Source: an uncultured Clostridia bacterium (GTDB lineage: Bacteria; Bacillota; Clostridia; Christensenellales; Aristaeellaceae). From it: a DNA stretch of 12,471 nucleotides. The DNA lies in contig CAKTTM010000024.1 in the NCBI GenBank assembly GCA_934615145.1, positions 1 to 12,471 on the forward strand. The letters run 5' to 3'. Under the pieces are notes generated by a model. The model had not been told where the DNA came from, did no database searches, and worked only from the letters and a program-made list of their open reading frames with translations. A program made the position numbers and the translations under genes. Position 1 is the stretch's first letter. Each line of letters begins with the position of its first letter. This document shows positions 1-6,360 of the stretch, piece by piece.

Positions 1-480
1 CACTACGGGCGCGGGTTGCTCTGTCGATTGAACTGCAGGCTCGGCGGTCGGTTCAACTGTGGGTTCAGCCGTCGACTCCTCGCTCGGTTCCGTCAAGGGC
101 TCTTCTGCCGGTTCCGTCGTCGACCCCTCTGTTGCCTCCTGAATGGGTTCTTTAGCAGGTGCGACGCTTGGCTCGGCTGTCGGTTCCTCAGTGGGCTCTG
201 CTGTTGTTTCTACTGCTGGTTCTTCAGCGGGCTCCAATGTTACCTCAGGCGTGGGTTCCGTAGTTGGTTCTTCAGCGGGTTCCATGGTCGGCTCTTCTGT
301 TGGCTCAGTGGCAGACTCATCAGCAGGCCCCGCTGTCGCCTCAGGGGCGGGCTCCACTGTTGGCTCAATGGCAGGCTCCACAGCGGGCTCAGCTGTAACC
401 TCAGAGGCGGGCTCCGCCGTTGGTTCTTCTGTGGGTTCCGTGGTCGGCTCTTCGGTTGCCTCGGCCGTTGGCTCCGGCAT
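1..480 (-). repeat. Second P-T/A-x-E coding repeat tract, truncated by window edge
   Basis: This is a second tandem tract in the same frame after the SH3-like domain. It is less regular than the first, with EEP, EVT, EPA and ESA variants mixed with EPT. It continues past the left edge, so its full length is unknown. Confidence 0.85.
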
Positions 481-1116
481 GGTTTCGCTTAGCATGACGC
501 AGCTGAGCTTCAGCAGCAGCTTGCCTTGATAGCGCTGGGTGGCCTTGGCCTTCTCCAGCCTGCTTTCAATGGCAGCCAGCTGATCGGGCTGGGTCTGCCC
601 GGCCAGGCTGGACCAGCGAATGTAGCCGCTCTGCAGCCCCTCATCTGTGTCAAAATGGCAGGTCATCCAGTCTCGGCCCGGATCATCCGCCGATACCACC
701 CGCCTGGCGCTGACATAGACCAGATCGTTGCGCGTAAGGTAGGTAATCGTGAAGCTGGAGGCCGAAGCCGCCTGCTTGACCTCGGTATAGGCCTTTGTAA
801 CCAGGGCATAGCCCGATGTGAACAACGGCACGGCGGTGGGCTCAGCCGTGGGTTCGGCTGTAGGTTCTGTTGTGGTTTCTATCGTTGGCTCAGCCGTCGG
901 CTCAGTGGTGGGCTCGGCGGTCGGTTCTTCTGTTGGCTCAGTGGTTGGCTCAAGAGTTGGCTCGGCAGTTGGTTCAGTCATAGGCTCCACTGTCGGCTCT
1001 ATCGTTGGCTCTACAGTAGGCTCCACTATCGCCTCGGCCGTGGGCTCAACCGTTGGTTCGACAGTGGGCTCTACCGTCAGCTCCGTGGTAGGCTCTACTG
1101 TCGGTTCAACGGTAGA
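1..1116 (-). pseudogene. Continuation of the repeat protein past the stop: SH3-like domain and second repeat tract (runs off edge)
   Basis: Reading on in the same frame after the TAA gives 372 codons with no further stop, up to the window edge. Numbering from the upstream ATG, residues 155-248 finish the first P-T-x-E repeat. Residues about 250-326 form a compact non-repetitive domain that looks like a bacterial SH3 fold (GYALVTKAYTEV near 256, W304, GYIRW at 318-322). A short charged helix follows (about 330-346), and from 367 a second repeat rich in EPT/EEP runs off the edge. SH3-like domains in secreted proteins often bind peptidoglycan, so a wall-associated role is plausible; this is inference. 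No independent ribosome binding site was found just after the TAA. The SH3 assignment is by pattern only and is moderate. Confidence 0.6.
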
Positions 1117-1290
1117 TTACACAGTTGCTTCCGTGGTGGGCTCTACCGTCGCTTCTACTGTGGGTTCAGCCGTCGGCTCGGCAGTTGGTTCCACTGTCGG
1201 CTCCGCAGTAGCTTCCACCGTTGGTTCGGTAGTAGGTTCTACCGTCGGCACCACAGTGGGCTCCACGGTCTGCTCTGCGGTTGCCTCTAC
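835..1290 (-). repeat. First P-T-x-E coding repeat tract (12-bp period)
   Basis: A 12-base, four-codon tandem repeat encodes Pro-Thr-(Val/Ala/Thr/Ile)-Glu about 38 times, with a few degenerate units (EAT, PMT, AEAI). The amino-acid pattern is strict, but third codon positions vary freely, with all four Pro and all four Thr codons in use. The in-frame TAA at 1117-1119 replaces an expected Glu codon. Confidence 0.9.
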
Positions 1291-1578
1291 CCTCGGCGCT
1301 GCCAAGGCCTCGGTCACGGGTTCGGCAGCAGCCTCAACGCTTGGCGCCGATGTTGGCTCAGAGGAAGGCTCATCGGCGGTTGTCCCGCCTGAATCAAGCT
1401 CCACCTCCGCCTGAGACGCAGACAGGTCTGCAGGCGGATCAGCCTCCACCATGGTCACATCATGCTCCGTCTGCACCTGCGGTTGTGGCGGCGTTGCCTC
1501 TGAGGCCAGCATCGACCATGGTAACATTCCCACAAGCATTACCAGACAAATCACACCGCTGAGCCAACGCCTGAACAT
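1117..1578 (-). CDS. Exported Pro-Thr-x-Glu repeat protein, N-terminal part ending at an in-frame TAA
   Basis: The product has a signal peptide: a basic start (MFRRW), a hydrophobic core at about residues 6-25 and a likely cleavage near MLA-SEA. An acidic linker follows (about 26-96), then a four-residue P-T-x-E repeat from about residue 97. It is therefore probably exported, with the repeat acting as a flexible, negatively charged spacer as in wall or surface proteins of Gram-positives. The ATG at 1576-1578 has a strong GAGGAGG site 7 bases upstream and a promoter at 1659-1687. The reading frame stops at TAA (1117-1119) in the middle of the repeat, while the same frame continues open to the window edge. 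The annotated 153 residues are thus probably a truncated form of a longer protein. Biochemical function is not known. Confidence 0.75.
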   Translation of the reverse strand: MFRRWLSGVICLVMLVGMLPWSMLASEATPPQPQVQTEHDVTMVEADPPADLSASQAEVELDSGGTTADEPSSEPTSAPSVEAAAEPVTEALAAPRVEATAEQTVEPTVVPTVEPTTEPTVEATAEPTVEPTAEPTAEPTVEATVEPTTEATV

Positions 1579-1658
1579 ATTGTATCCTCCTCGATCTACG
1601 GGTTTTGACGCCCCTTTGACTGGGGAAACATAGATATGATTCCTTTTTAGCCACGTTG

Positions 1659-1687
1659 ACTATATTACAATTTGTAAAGTTGTGCAA
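1659..1687 (-). promoter_or_regulatory. Sigma-A-like promoter for the repeat-protein gene
   Basis: On the minus strand, TTGCAC (1687-1682) and TATAGT (1664-1659) are separated by 17 bases. They lie about 80 bases upstream of the ATG at 1578. The spacer contains a perfect palindrome. Confidence 0.5.
1665..1677. promoter_or_regulatory. Perfect palindrome TTACAA-T-TTGTAA, possible operator
   Basis: This 6-1-6 perfect inverted repeat lies inside the spacer between the -35 and -10 of the minus-strand promoter. A repressor bound here would block RNA polymerase. It does not clearly match the Fur, PerR or DtxR consensus. Its regulator is unknown, and chance occurrence in AT-rich DNA cannot be excluded. 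Confidence 0.3.
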
Positions 1688-1759
1688 GGGTCAATTGCGG
1701 CGTTTGCTCCGGCTATGGATGAATGCCGTGCCGCTGCTTCACCAGGCAGACAGAAACTA

Positions 1760-1789
1760 TTGACATCCCCACCCCCGATGGTGCATGAT
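1760..1789 (+). promoter_or_regulatory. Probable promoter of the feoAB unit
   Basis: A consensus -35 (TTGACA, 1760-1765) is followed after 18 bases by CATGAT (1784-1789, 4 of 6 consensus bases). The predicted start of transcription near 1796 leaves a short leader before the TTG start at 1820. It also excludes upstream ATGs in the same frame as the feoA start. No recognisable iron-responsive operator overlaps it. Confidence 0.45.
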
Positions 1790-1806
1790 GGGATTCAATC
1801 CAGAGT

Positions 1807-1813
1807 AAGGAGG
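1807..1813 (+). promoter_or_regulatory. feoA: Ribosome binding site fixing the feoA TTG start
   Basis: AAGGAGG lies 6 bases before the TTG at 1820. No ATG in this frame nearby has a comparable site, so this sequence decides the start. Confidence 0.7.
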
Positions 1814-1819
1814 TCGGCT

Positions 1820-2044
1820 TTGACACTTGACCGTTTGGAAACAGGCAAATCCGCCATCATCACGCGCGTGGGCGGGCAGGGGGCGCTGCGCCTGAGGCTG
1901 CTGGACATGGGGCTGATCCCCCGCACGCAGGTGCGGGTGGTCAAGGTGGCGCCCATGGGAGACCCCATTGAGATCACACTCAGGGGCTATTCGCTGACGC
2001 TGCGCCTGGAGGACGCCCGGGATGTGGAGGTAGAGGCGCTATGA
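1820..2044 (+). CDS. feoA: FeoA, SH3-like ferrous iron transport accessory protein
   Basis: This 74-residue cytoplasmic protein is the usual size for FeoA, which works with the iron permease FeoB, probably by binding it. The sequence has the FeoA core: a turn (TRVGGQGALRLRLLDMGLIP, about 15-34), then VRVVKVAPMGDPIEI and a closing strand (GYSLTLR, 56-62). The start chosen is TTG with AAGGAGG 6 bases upstream. A longer frame back to 1682 gives a 46-residue extension without homology and overlaps the promoter, so it was rejected. The stop codon overlaps the feoB ATG (ATGA), indicating translational coupling. The function call is secure; the start is likely. Confidence 0.9.
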   Translation: MTLDRLETGKSAIITRVGGQGALRLRLLDMGLIPRTQVRVVKVAPMGDPIEITLRGYSLTLRLEDARDVEVEAL

Positions 2045-4047
2045 TATTCGCGCTGGCCGGCAACCAGAACAGCGGCAAGACCACGCTGTTTAATCAGCTC
2101 ACAGGCGCCAAGCAGCATGTGGGCAACTTTCCGGGCGTCACGGTGGAGCAAAAGAGCGGCGAGATACGCGGCATGAAGGGCTCCACGGTGGTCGATCTGC
2201 CGGGCATCTACTCCATCCGCCCCTACTCGCAGGAGGAGATCATCACCCGCGACTTCATCCTGACGCAAAAGCCGGATGCGCTTATCAATATCGTGGACGC
2301 CACCAACATCGAGCGCAACCTGTACCTGACGCTGCAGCTGCTTGAGATGCGCATCCCCACGGTGCTGGCGCTCAACATGATGGACGAGCTGCTGGCCAAC
2401 GGCGGCAGCATCGATGTAGCCGCCATGAGCGAGGGCCTGGGCATCCCGGTGGTGCCCATCGTGGCCAGCCGCGGCGAGGGTATACAGGAGCTGCTGCACC
2501 AGGCGCAGATGGTGGCCCAGGGCCATATCCTGCCCCTGAAAGAGGACTTTTGCGAGCCCGGGCCGGTGCACCGCTGCATCCACGCCGTCAGCCATGTCAT
2601 CGAGGATCACGCCCAGGCCAGGCGCACGCCGCCGCGCTTTTGCGCCACCAAGCTCATCGAGGGCGATCCGGAGCTGGCCCGCCAGCTCAACCTGGATCAG
2701 AACGAGCTGGAGCTGATCGAGCACAGCGTGGTCGAGATGGAAAGCGACCGGGGCATGGAGCGCAACGAGGCGCTGGCCGACATGCGCTATGCCTTCATAC
2801 AGGATCTGTGCCAGCAGGCGGTCAAGAAGGGCGACCACAGCCGCGAGCGCCAGCGCAGCGTGGCCATCGATGGCCTGCTGACGCATAAATATTTAGCCAT
2901 CCCGGTCTTCCTGGGCATCATGCTGGCCATCTTTTACCTGACATTCAATGTGCTGGGCGCCTGGCTGAGCGAGCTGATGGCCCAGGGCATCGACTGGGTG
3001 ACAGCGCAGGTGGACCTGGCGCTGACCAGCTTTGGCCTCAACCCCGTCGTGCATTCACTGGTGATCGACGGCGCCTTTGCAGGCGTGGGCAGCGTGATGA
3101 GCTTCCTGCCGCTGATCGTGGTGCTTTTCTTCTTCCTCTCGATCCTGGAGGACACCGGTTACATGGCGCGCATCGCCTTTGTGATGGACAAGCCCCTGCG
3201 GCGCATTGGCCTGTCCGGCCGCAGCATCGTGCCCATGCTGATGGGCTTTGGCTGCACGGTGCCGGCCATCATGGCCACGCGCACTCTGGTCTCCAAGCGC
3301 GACCGGCGCATGACCATGCTGCTGTGCAGCTTCATGAGCTGCTCGGCCAAGATACCCATCTATGTGCTTTTCGCGGCTGCCTTTTTCAGCGGCAACAGCG
3401 CGCTTGTCATGCTGGTGCTCTATGTCTTTGGCGTGGCGCTGGGCATCCTGCTGGCGCATCTATCCAACCGCACCGTCTTCAAGGGCAAGGCCACCCCCTT
3501 TATCATGGAGCTGCCCAACTACCGCTTCCCCTCGCTCACATCGGTGGCCATATTACTGTGGGAAAAGGCCAAGGACTTCATACAGCGCGCCTTTTCCGTC
3601 ATCTTTCTGGCGGCGCTGGTGGTCTGGTTCCTGCAGACCTTTGACCTGCGCCTCAACCCCGTGGCCGACAGCGCCGACAGCCTGCTGGCCTGGCTGGGCC
3701 GGCTGCTCTCCCCGCTGTTTGCGCCCATTGGCTTTAGCGACTGGCGGCTGACCACGGCGCTGGTGAGTGGCCTCACCGCCAAGGAGGCGGTGGTGGGCAC
3801 CCTGGGCGTGCTGATGCAGGCCAGCAGCACGGAGCTGCCCGGCGTGCTGCGCCAGCTGATGAGCCCGCTGGCCGCCGCCAGCTACCTGACCTTCATACTG
3901 CTCTACACGCCCTGCGTGGCCGCGATGGCAGCGCTCAAGCGCGAGATGGAAAACGGCTGGCTGACGCTGCTTGCCATCATTGGCCAGTGCCTGGTGGCCT
4001 GGCTGGCGGCGCTGATCGTCTACCAGCTGGGCTCGCTGATATTCTGA
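2041..4047 (+). CDS. feoB: FeoB, ferrous iron permease with N-terminal G-protein domain
   Basis: FeoB is the inner-membrane Fe2+ transporter of the Feo system. The 668-residue product begins with a GTPase domain: G1 GNQNSGKT (7-14), switch Thr34, G3 DLPG (52-55), G4 NMMD (112-115) and a G5-like ASRG near 142. A helical region, about 170-270, follows. The rest is a polytopic membrane part with two gate segments, the first containing GFGCTVPAIMATRTL followed by CSAKIPIY, the second YTPCVAAMAALKREM near the C terminus. Length fits the shorter clostridial FeoBs. It is coupled to feoA by a 4-base overlap and is followed by a small Cys-rich partner gene, typical of Clostridia. No frameshift or missing motif was seen. 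The ion transported follows from the family. Confidence 0.97.
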   Translation: MIFALAGNQNSGKTTLFNQLTGAKQHVGNFPGVTVEQKSGEIRGMKGSTVVDLPGIYSIRPYSQEEIITRDFILTQKPDALINIVDATNIERNLYLTLQLLEMRIPTVLALNMMDELLANGGSIDVAAMSEGLGIPVVPIVASRGEGIQELLHQAQMVAQGHILPLKEDFCEPGPVHRCIHAVSHVIEDHAQARRTPPRFCATKLIEGDPELARQLNLDQNELELIEHSVVEMESDRGMERNEALADMRYAFIQDLCQQAVKKGDHSRERQRSVAIDGLLTHKYLAIPVFLGIMLAIFYLTFNVLGAWLSELMAQGIDWVTAQVDLALTSFGLNPVVHSLVIDGAFAGVGSVMSFLPLIVVLFFFLSILEDTGYMARIAFVMDKPLRRIGLSGRSIVPMLMGFGCTVPAIMATRTLVSKRDRRMTMLLCSFMSCSAKIPIYVLFAAAFFSGNSALVMLVLYVFGVALGILLAHLSNRTVFKGKATPFIMELPNYRFPSLTSVAILLWEKAKDFIQRAFSVIFLAALVVWFLQTFDLRLNPVADSADSLLAWLGRLLSPLFAPIGFSDWRLTTALVSGLTAKEAVVGTLGVLMQASSTELPGVLRQLMSPLAAASYLTFILLYTPCVAAMAALKREMENGWLTLLAIIGQCLVAWLAALIVYQLGSLIF

Positions 4048-4048
4048 C

Positions 4049-4203
4049 ACTGAACGAATGAGGAAGCGCACAGATGGGCCGAGGATTTTTGATGGCTGCG
4101 CTAAGCTGAAGGAACGAAGCGTAGCGGCGCTACGCTGAGTGAGAGAGGCGACGCGCAGGCGCAAAAAGACCGGCTCGTCGAAGCGTTTGTGATTGAGTTC
4201 AGT
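4049..4203 (+). mobile_element. MITE-like palindromic element between feoB and the Cys-rich gene
   Basis: The interval begins two bases after the feoB stop and ends at the next gene's ribosome binding site. Its ends are inverted repeats (ACTGAAC at 4049-4055, GTTCAGT at 4197-4203). Nested pairs lie inside: TTTTTG (4086-4091) with CAAAAA (4162-4167), TGCGC (4097-4101) with GCGCA (4153-4157), and a central perfect hairpin AGCGTAGC-GGC-GCTACGCT (4118-4136). It has no coding capacity. The symmetry suggests a non-autonomous mobile element or REP-like intergenic repeat. No second copy lies in the window, so mobility is inferred from structure alone. Confidence 0.45.
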
Positions 4204-4218
4204 AGGAGGTATGTATAG

Positions 4219-4389
4219 ATGAAATGGACTGATATCGTTGTTGTGGCGCTGATCGCGCTGCTGGCCTGGCGGGCCATCGCCCGCGTGCGCAAGGCCAATC
4301 AGGCGGGCTGCGCGGGCGGCTGCGGCGGCTGCGCGCAAAGCGGCAGCTGCTCCCTGCCGCAGAATCAGCAGGGCCAGCCCAAGGCCTGA
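4219..4389 (+). CDS. FeoB-associated Cys-rich membrane protein (56 aa)
   Basis: The product has one hydrophobic N-terminal segment (about residues 5-21), a basic stretch (RVRKAN) and a Cys-rich tail with C31, C35, C38 and C44 in Gly-rich surroundings. This is the layout of the small FeoB-associated Cys-rich family found next to feoB in many Clostridia. These proteins are thought to bind iron or help FeoB at the cytoplasmic membrane face, but the role is unproven. AGGAGG (4204-4209) lies 9 bases before the ATG. A nearer ATG at 4211 gives only three codons. It is the third gene of the feo unit but is set apart by the palindromic element. Its stop is 11 bases from the stop of the convergent gene. 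Confidence 0.85.
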   Translation: MKWTDIVVVALIALLAWRAIARVRKANQAGCAGGCGGCAQSGSCSLPQNQQGQPKA

Positions 4390-4400
4390 TGTGGCCTGAC

Positions 4401-5012
4401 TCAAGCCTCTGGCTTTGCCAGCGCGCGCTGTACCAGCAGCCTGCCCTTGGGCTTGAGGCAGGCGGGCAGGTCATTGTCCGGGCTGCGATGCCAGACCACG
4501 CAGAGGCTGCAGCGGCCATGCCGCGCGCAGTCGGCGTCGCAGGGGCAGTGCGCGATGTTTTCCTCTTCCACCGCTAACTTCAACACCAGCTTGTCAATGC
4601 TCGCGGGCCGCCCATCCGGGTGGCCCGCCACCATATGCGCCTCGCCCGGCATGATGGCGATGAACTGCCCCGCCCGCAGCAGCACCGCGCTGCCCTGCGG
4701 CCCGCCATCCAGCTTGCGGCCATCGGCGCCGCCCGGCAGCGCCTCGGCGGAGCGCAGGTCCGCCGGGTCGCAGAGGTGGATGATTTCACTGCCCTCAAGG
4801 GCCACCATCAGATCTACTGTATGATCATGCACCTCAAAGCGCCGCGCGCCGTCATCGCGGGTGTCATAGCGCTTGCGCAGCACCTGAAAGCCCAGGGCCT
4901 CCAAACGGGCGAGGCTGCCCTCGTCAAACTTCTCGATCGGCCGGGCAAACTGCCCCACCCCCGGCAGCGCCTGCACATAGCGGCACAGTGCCGTCACATG
5001 GTCGAGTATCAT
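4401..5012 (-). CDS. YhcH/YjgK/YiaL-family (DUF386) protein with Cys/His-rich C-terminal tail
   Basis: Residues 1-150 match the YhcH/YjgK/YiaL beta-barrel family, linked to sugar metabolism and, for some members, sugar anomer interconversion. Visible family features are E60, H62 and D67 in FEVHDHTVDLMVALEGSE, H126 in IMPGEAHMV and K141 in the last strand. These usually bind a metal ion. The family is normally about 150 residues; this protein has 203. The extra tail holds C156, C158, C162, H165, C168, C171, H175 and C185, and resembles short Cys-rich clostridial proteins with a C-x2-H-G-x-C-x2-C pattern. The start at 5012 has AGGAGGT just upstream; a longer frame from 5075 would begin upstream of the predicted transcription start. 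It converges on the feo unit and diverges from the MFS operon. The substrate is unknown. Confidence 0.8.
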   Translation of the reverse strand: MILDHVTALCRYVQALPGVGQFARPIEKFDEGSLARLEALGFQVLRKRYDTRDDGARRFEVHDHTVDLMVALEGSEIIHLCDPADLRSAEALPGGADGRKLDGGPQGSAVLLRAGQFIAIMPGEAHMVAGHPDGRPASIDKLVLKLAVEEENIAHCPCDADCARHGRCSLCVVWHRSPDNDLPACLKPKGRLLVQRALAKPEA

Positions 5013-5057
5013 GCTGACCTCCTTTGGGCCCAGCGGCCCGCTATCCATACTGCCCCT

Positions 5058-5086
5058 ATCATAAGGCCAAAGCACCGATTTGAAAA
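5058..5086 (-). promoter_or_regulatory. Probable promoter of the YhcH-family gene
   Basis: On the minus strand, TTTTCA (5086-5081) and TATGAT (5063-5058) are 17 bases apart. Transcription would start near 5051, giving a leader of about 40 bases and excluding the longer ATG at 5075. Confidence 0.45.
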
Positions 5087-5102
5087 GACCGGCGGCCAGG
5101 CT

Positions 5103-5131
5103 TTGACATCTTCAGGCCATGGCGATAGAAT
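5103..5131 (+). promoter_or_regulatory. Sigma-A promoter of the MFS-ABC operon
   Basis: A consensus TTGACA (5103-5108) and TAGAAT (5126-5131) are separated by the optimal 17 bases. They lie about 45 bases upstream of the MFS start. This is among the clearest promoters in the window. No operator-like repeat was recognised nearby. Confidence 0.65.
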
Positions 5132-5175
5132 AAGCTGGAAGTATAGGTCGGCGCCCTGCCGGCAAGGAGCACAGC

Positions 5176-6360
5176 ATGAAAAGAGCCAGCCTCACCTCGC
5201 TTGTCTTTATCCTGATGAACTTTGTGGTGGCCATGTCCGGCATGGTGCTGGGCGGCATACTCGATCAGGTGGCGCTGTCGCTGGGCGTGCCGGTGGAGCA
5301 GGCCGGCCTGCTCAACACCATGTTTTCCTACGGTGCGGCGCTGGGCGTGCCGGTGCTGCTGATCCTGCTGCGCGGCCTGCGCCGCGGGCTGATGCTAAAG
5401 GCGATGCTGGCGCTGAGCCTGCTGTTCACCCTCCTGCTGGTGCTGGCGCACAGCTTTGAACATCTGCTGCTCATCCGGCTGCTGATGGGCATCGTGGTCA
5501 ACAGCTATGGCGCGGTAGCCATGTCCATGGCGGTGGCGATGGCGGCGCCTGAGCGGCAGGGCCGGGCGCTGGCGCTGTACATCTCGGGCAGCTCGCTGGC
5601 GCTGCTGGTGGGCCTGCCGCTGACCAGGCTGCTGTCCTCGGTGCTGGACTGGCGGAGCGTGTTCTGGATTCTGTGGGGCATCATGCTGCTGTCGCTGGGC
5701 TATTTCCACCTGGCGCTGCCCAAGGAGGTGCAGCGGCCGGCGCGCCTGCGGCTTAATCAAGAGCTGTTCTACCTGCGCGACAGGCGCACCAGCCTGGTGC
5801 TGGTCTATACGCTGATCATGTTCACAGGCAGCGGCGCGCTGTACATCTTCATCACACCCTACCTGCTCACGCTCTTCCCCGCGCTGGAGCCTTGGATGAG
5901 CCTGATATTGCTGGGCTTGGGGCTGTCGAGCCTGCTGGGCAACGCGATCGGCGGGCAGGTGTCCGACCGCATCGGCTATGCCAAATCCATGCTGCTGGGC
6001 GGCGGGCTGCAGCTGCTGTGCGTGGCGCTGCTGCTCTTCTCCCAGGCCTCGGCGGCGCTGAGCGTCGGCTTTGCGCTGCTGTGGCTGATGAGCGTGTGGT
6101 TCACCGGGTTGCAGGTCAACGCCGGCATCGTGCGGGAGACCAACAACAAGTCCAGCTTCATGCTCAGCCTCAATGGCTCGGCCGTCCAGCTGGGCTACGC
6201 CCTGGGCTCCAGCATCGCGGCGCTGATCATCGCCAGTACTGGCATCCAGCATGTGCCGCTGATCACGCTGGTGACCAGCCTGGCCATCTGCGGGCTGCAG
6301 TGGTATGCGCTGAACAAACTGCCACCAAAGGCGGAGGTGTCCGATGCCCCCCATCATTGA
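5176..6360 (+). CDS. MFS transporter (12-TM, DHA1-like)
   Basis: This 394-residue polytopic membrane protein has the size and spacing of a 12-helix major facilitator. The N-terminal half has a signal-anchor-like first helix (FILMNFVVAMSGMVLGGILD) and a YGAVAMSMAVAMAAPERQGRA segment typical of helices 4-5 in proton-driven exporters. The second half carries the conserved loop GGQVSDRIGYAK near 259-270 (motif A-like, D264 and R265). The loop between helices 2 and 3 (LRGLRRGLMLK) lacks the usual Asp. It is probably an efflux carrier for small molecules by proton antiport, but the substrate cannot be read from sequence. The ATG has AAGGAG 6 bases upstream. The last 17 bases overlap the ABC ATPase gene, which suggests joint expression. 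Confidence 0.9.
   Translation: MKRASLTSLVFILMNFVVAMSGMVLGGILDQVALSLGVPVEQAGLLNTMFSYGAALGVPVLLILLRGLRRGLMLKAMLALSLLFTLLLVLAHSFEHLLLIRLLMGIVVNSYGAVAMSMAVAMAAPERQGRALALYISGSSLALLVGLPLTRLLSSVLDWRSVFWILWGIMLLSLGYFHLALPKEVQRPARLRLNQELFYLRDRRTSLVLVYTLIMFTGSGALYIFITPYLLTLFPALEPWMSLILLGLGLSSLLGNAIGGQVSDRIGYAKSMLLGGGLQLLCVALLLFSQASAALSVGFALLWLMSVWFTGLQVNAGIVRETNNKSSFMLSLNGSAVQLGYALGSSIAALIIASTGIQHVPLITLVTSLAICGLQWYALNKLPPKAEVSDAPHH

Noticed and set aside
1117..1119. A reassigned genetic code (TAA as sense) to explain the in-frame stop
   Set aside because: Other genes in the window end normally, the ABC permease and the SEC-C gene with TAA, at points where their families end. One internal TAA does not support recoding.
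16..1414. Several long plus-strand open frames, including one of 288 codons at 526-1392, across the repeat region
   Set aside because: They are antisense shadows of the minus-strand P-T-x-E codons, which produce few stops in other frames. They have low-complexity Cys/Arg/Gly or Gly-Ser-Val sequence, no ribosome binding site, and no sensible start.
1690..1819. A Fur or DtxR-type iron operator upstream of feoA
   Set aside because: No sequence resembling the usual 19-bp iron-box dyads was found around the predicted promoter; the only clear palindrome is at 1665-1677, near the other gene.
4211..4222. A three-codon leader frame (ATG at 4211) overlapping the start of the Cys-rich gene
   Set aside because: The AGGAGG site is only one base from this ATG, too close for use, while its spacing to the ATG at 4219 is acceptable.
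4403..4415. A small hairpin AAGCC-TCT-GGCTT as terminator of the feo unit
   Set aside because: The stem has five pairs and only a TTT after it, and lies inside the 3' end of the convergent gene. This is too weak to call.
5013..5075. A longer N terminus for the YhcH-family protein starting at 5075
   Set aside because: The predicted transcription start near 5051 lies inside this extension, the added 21 residues have no family match, and the ATG at 5012 has its own AGGAGGT site.
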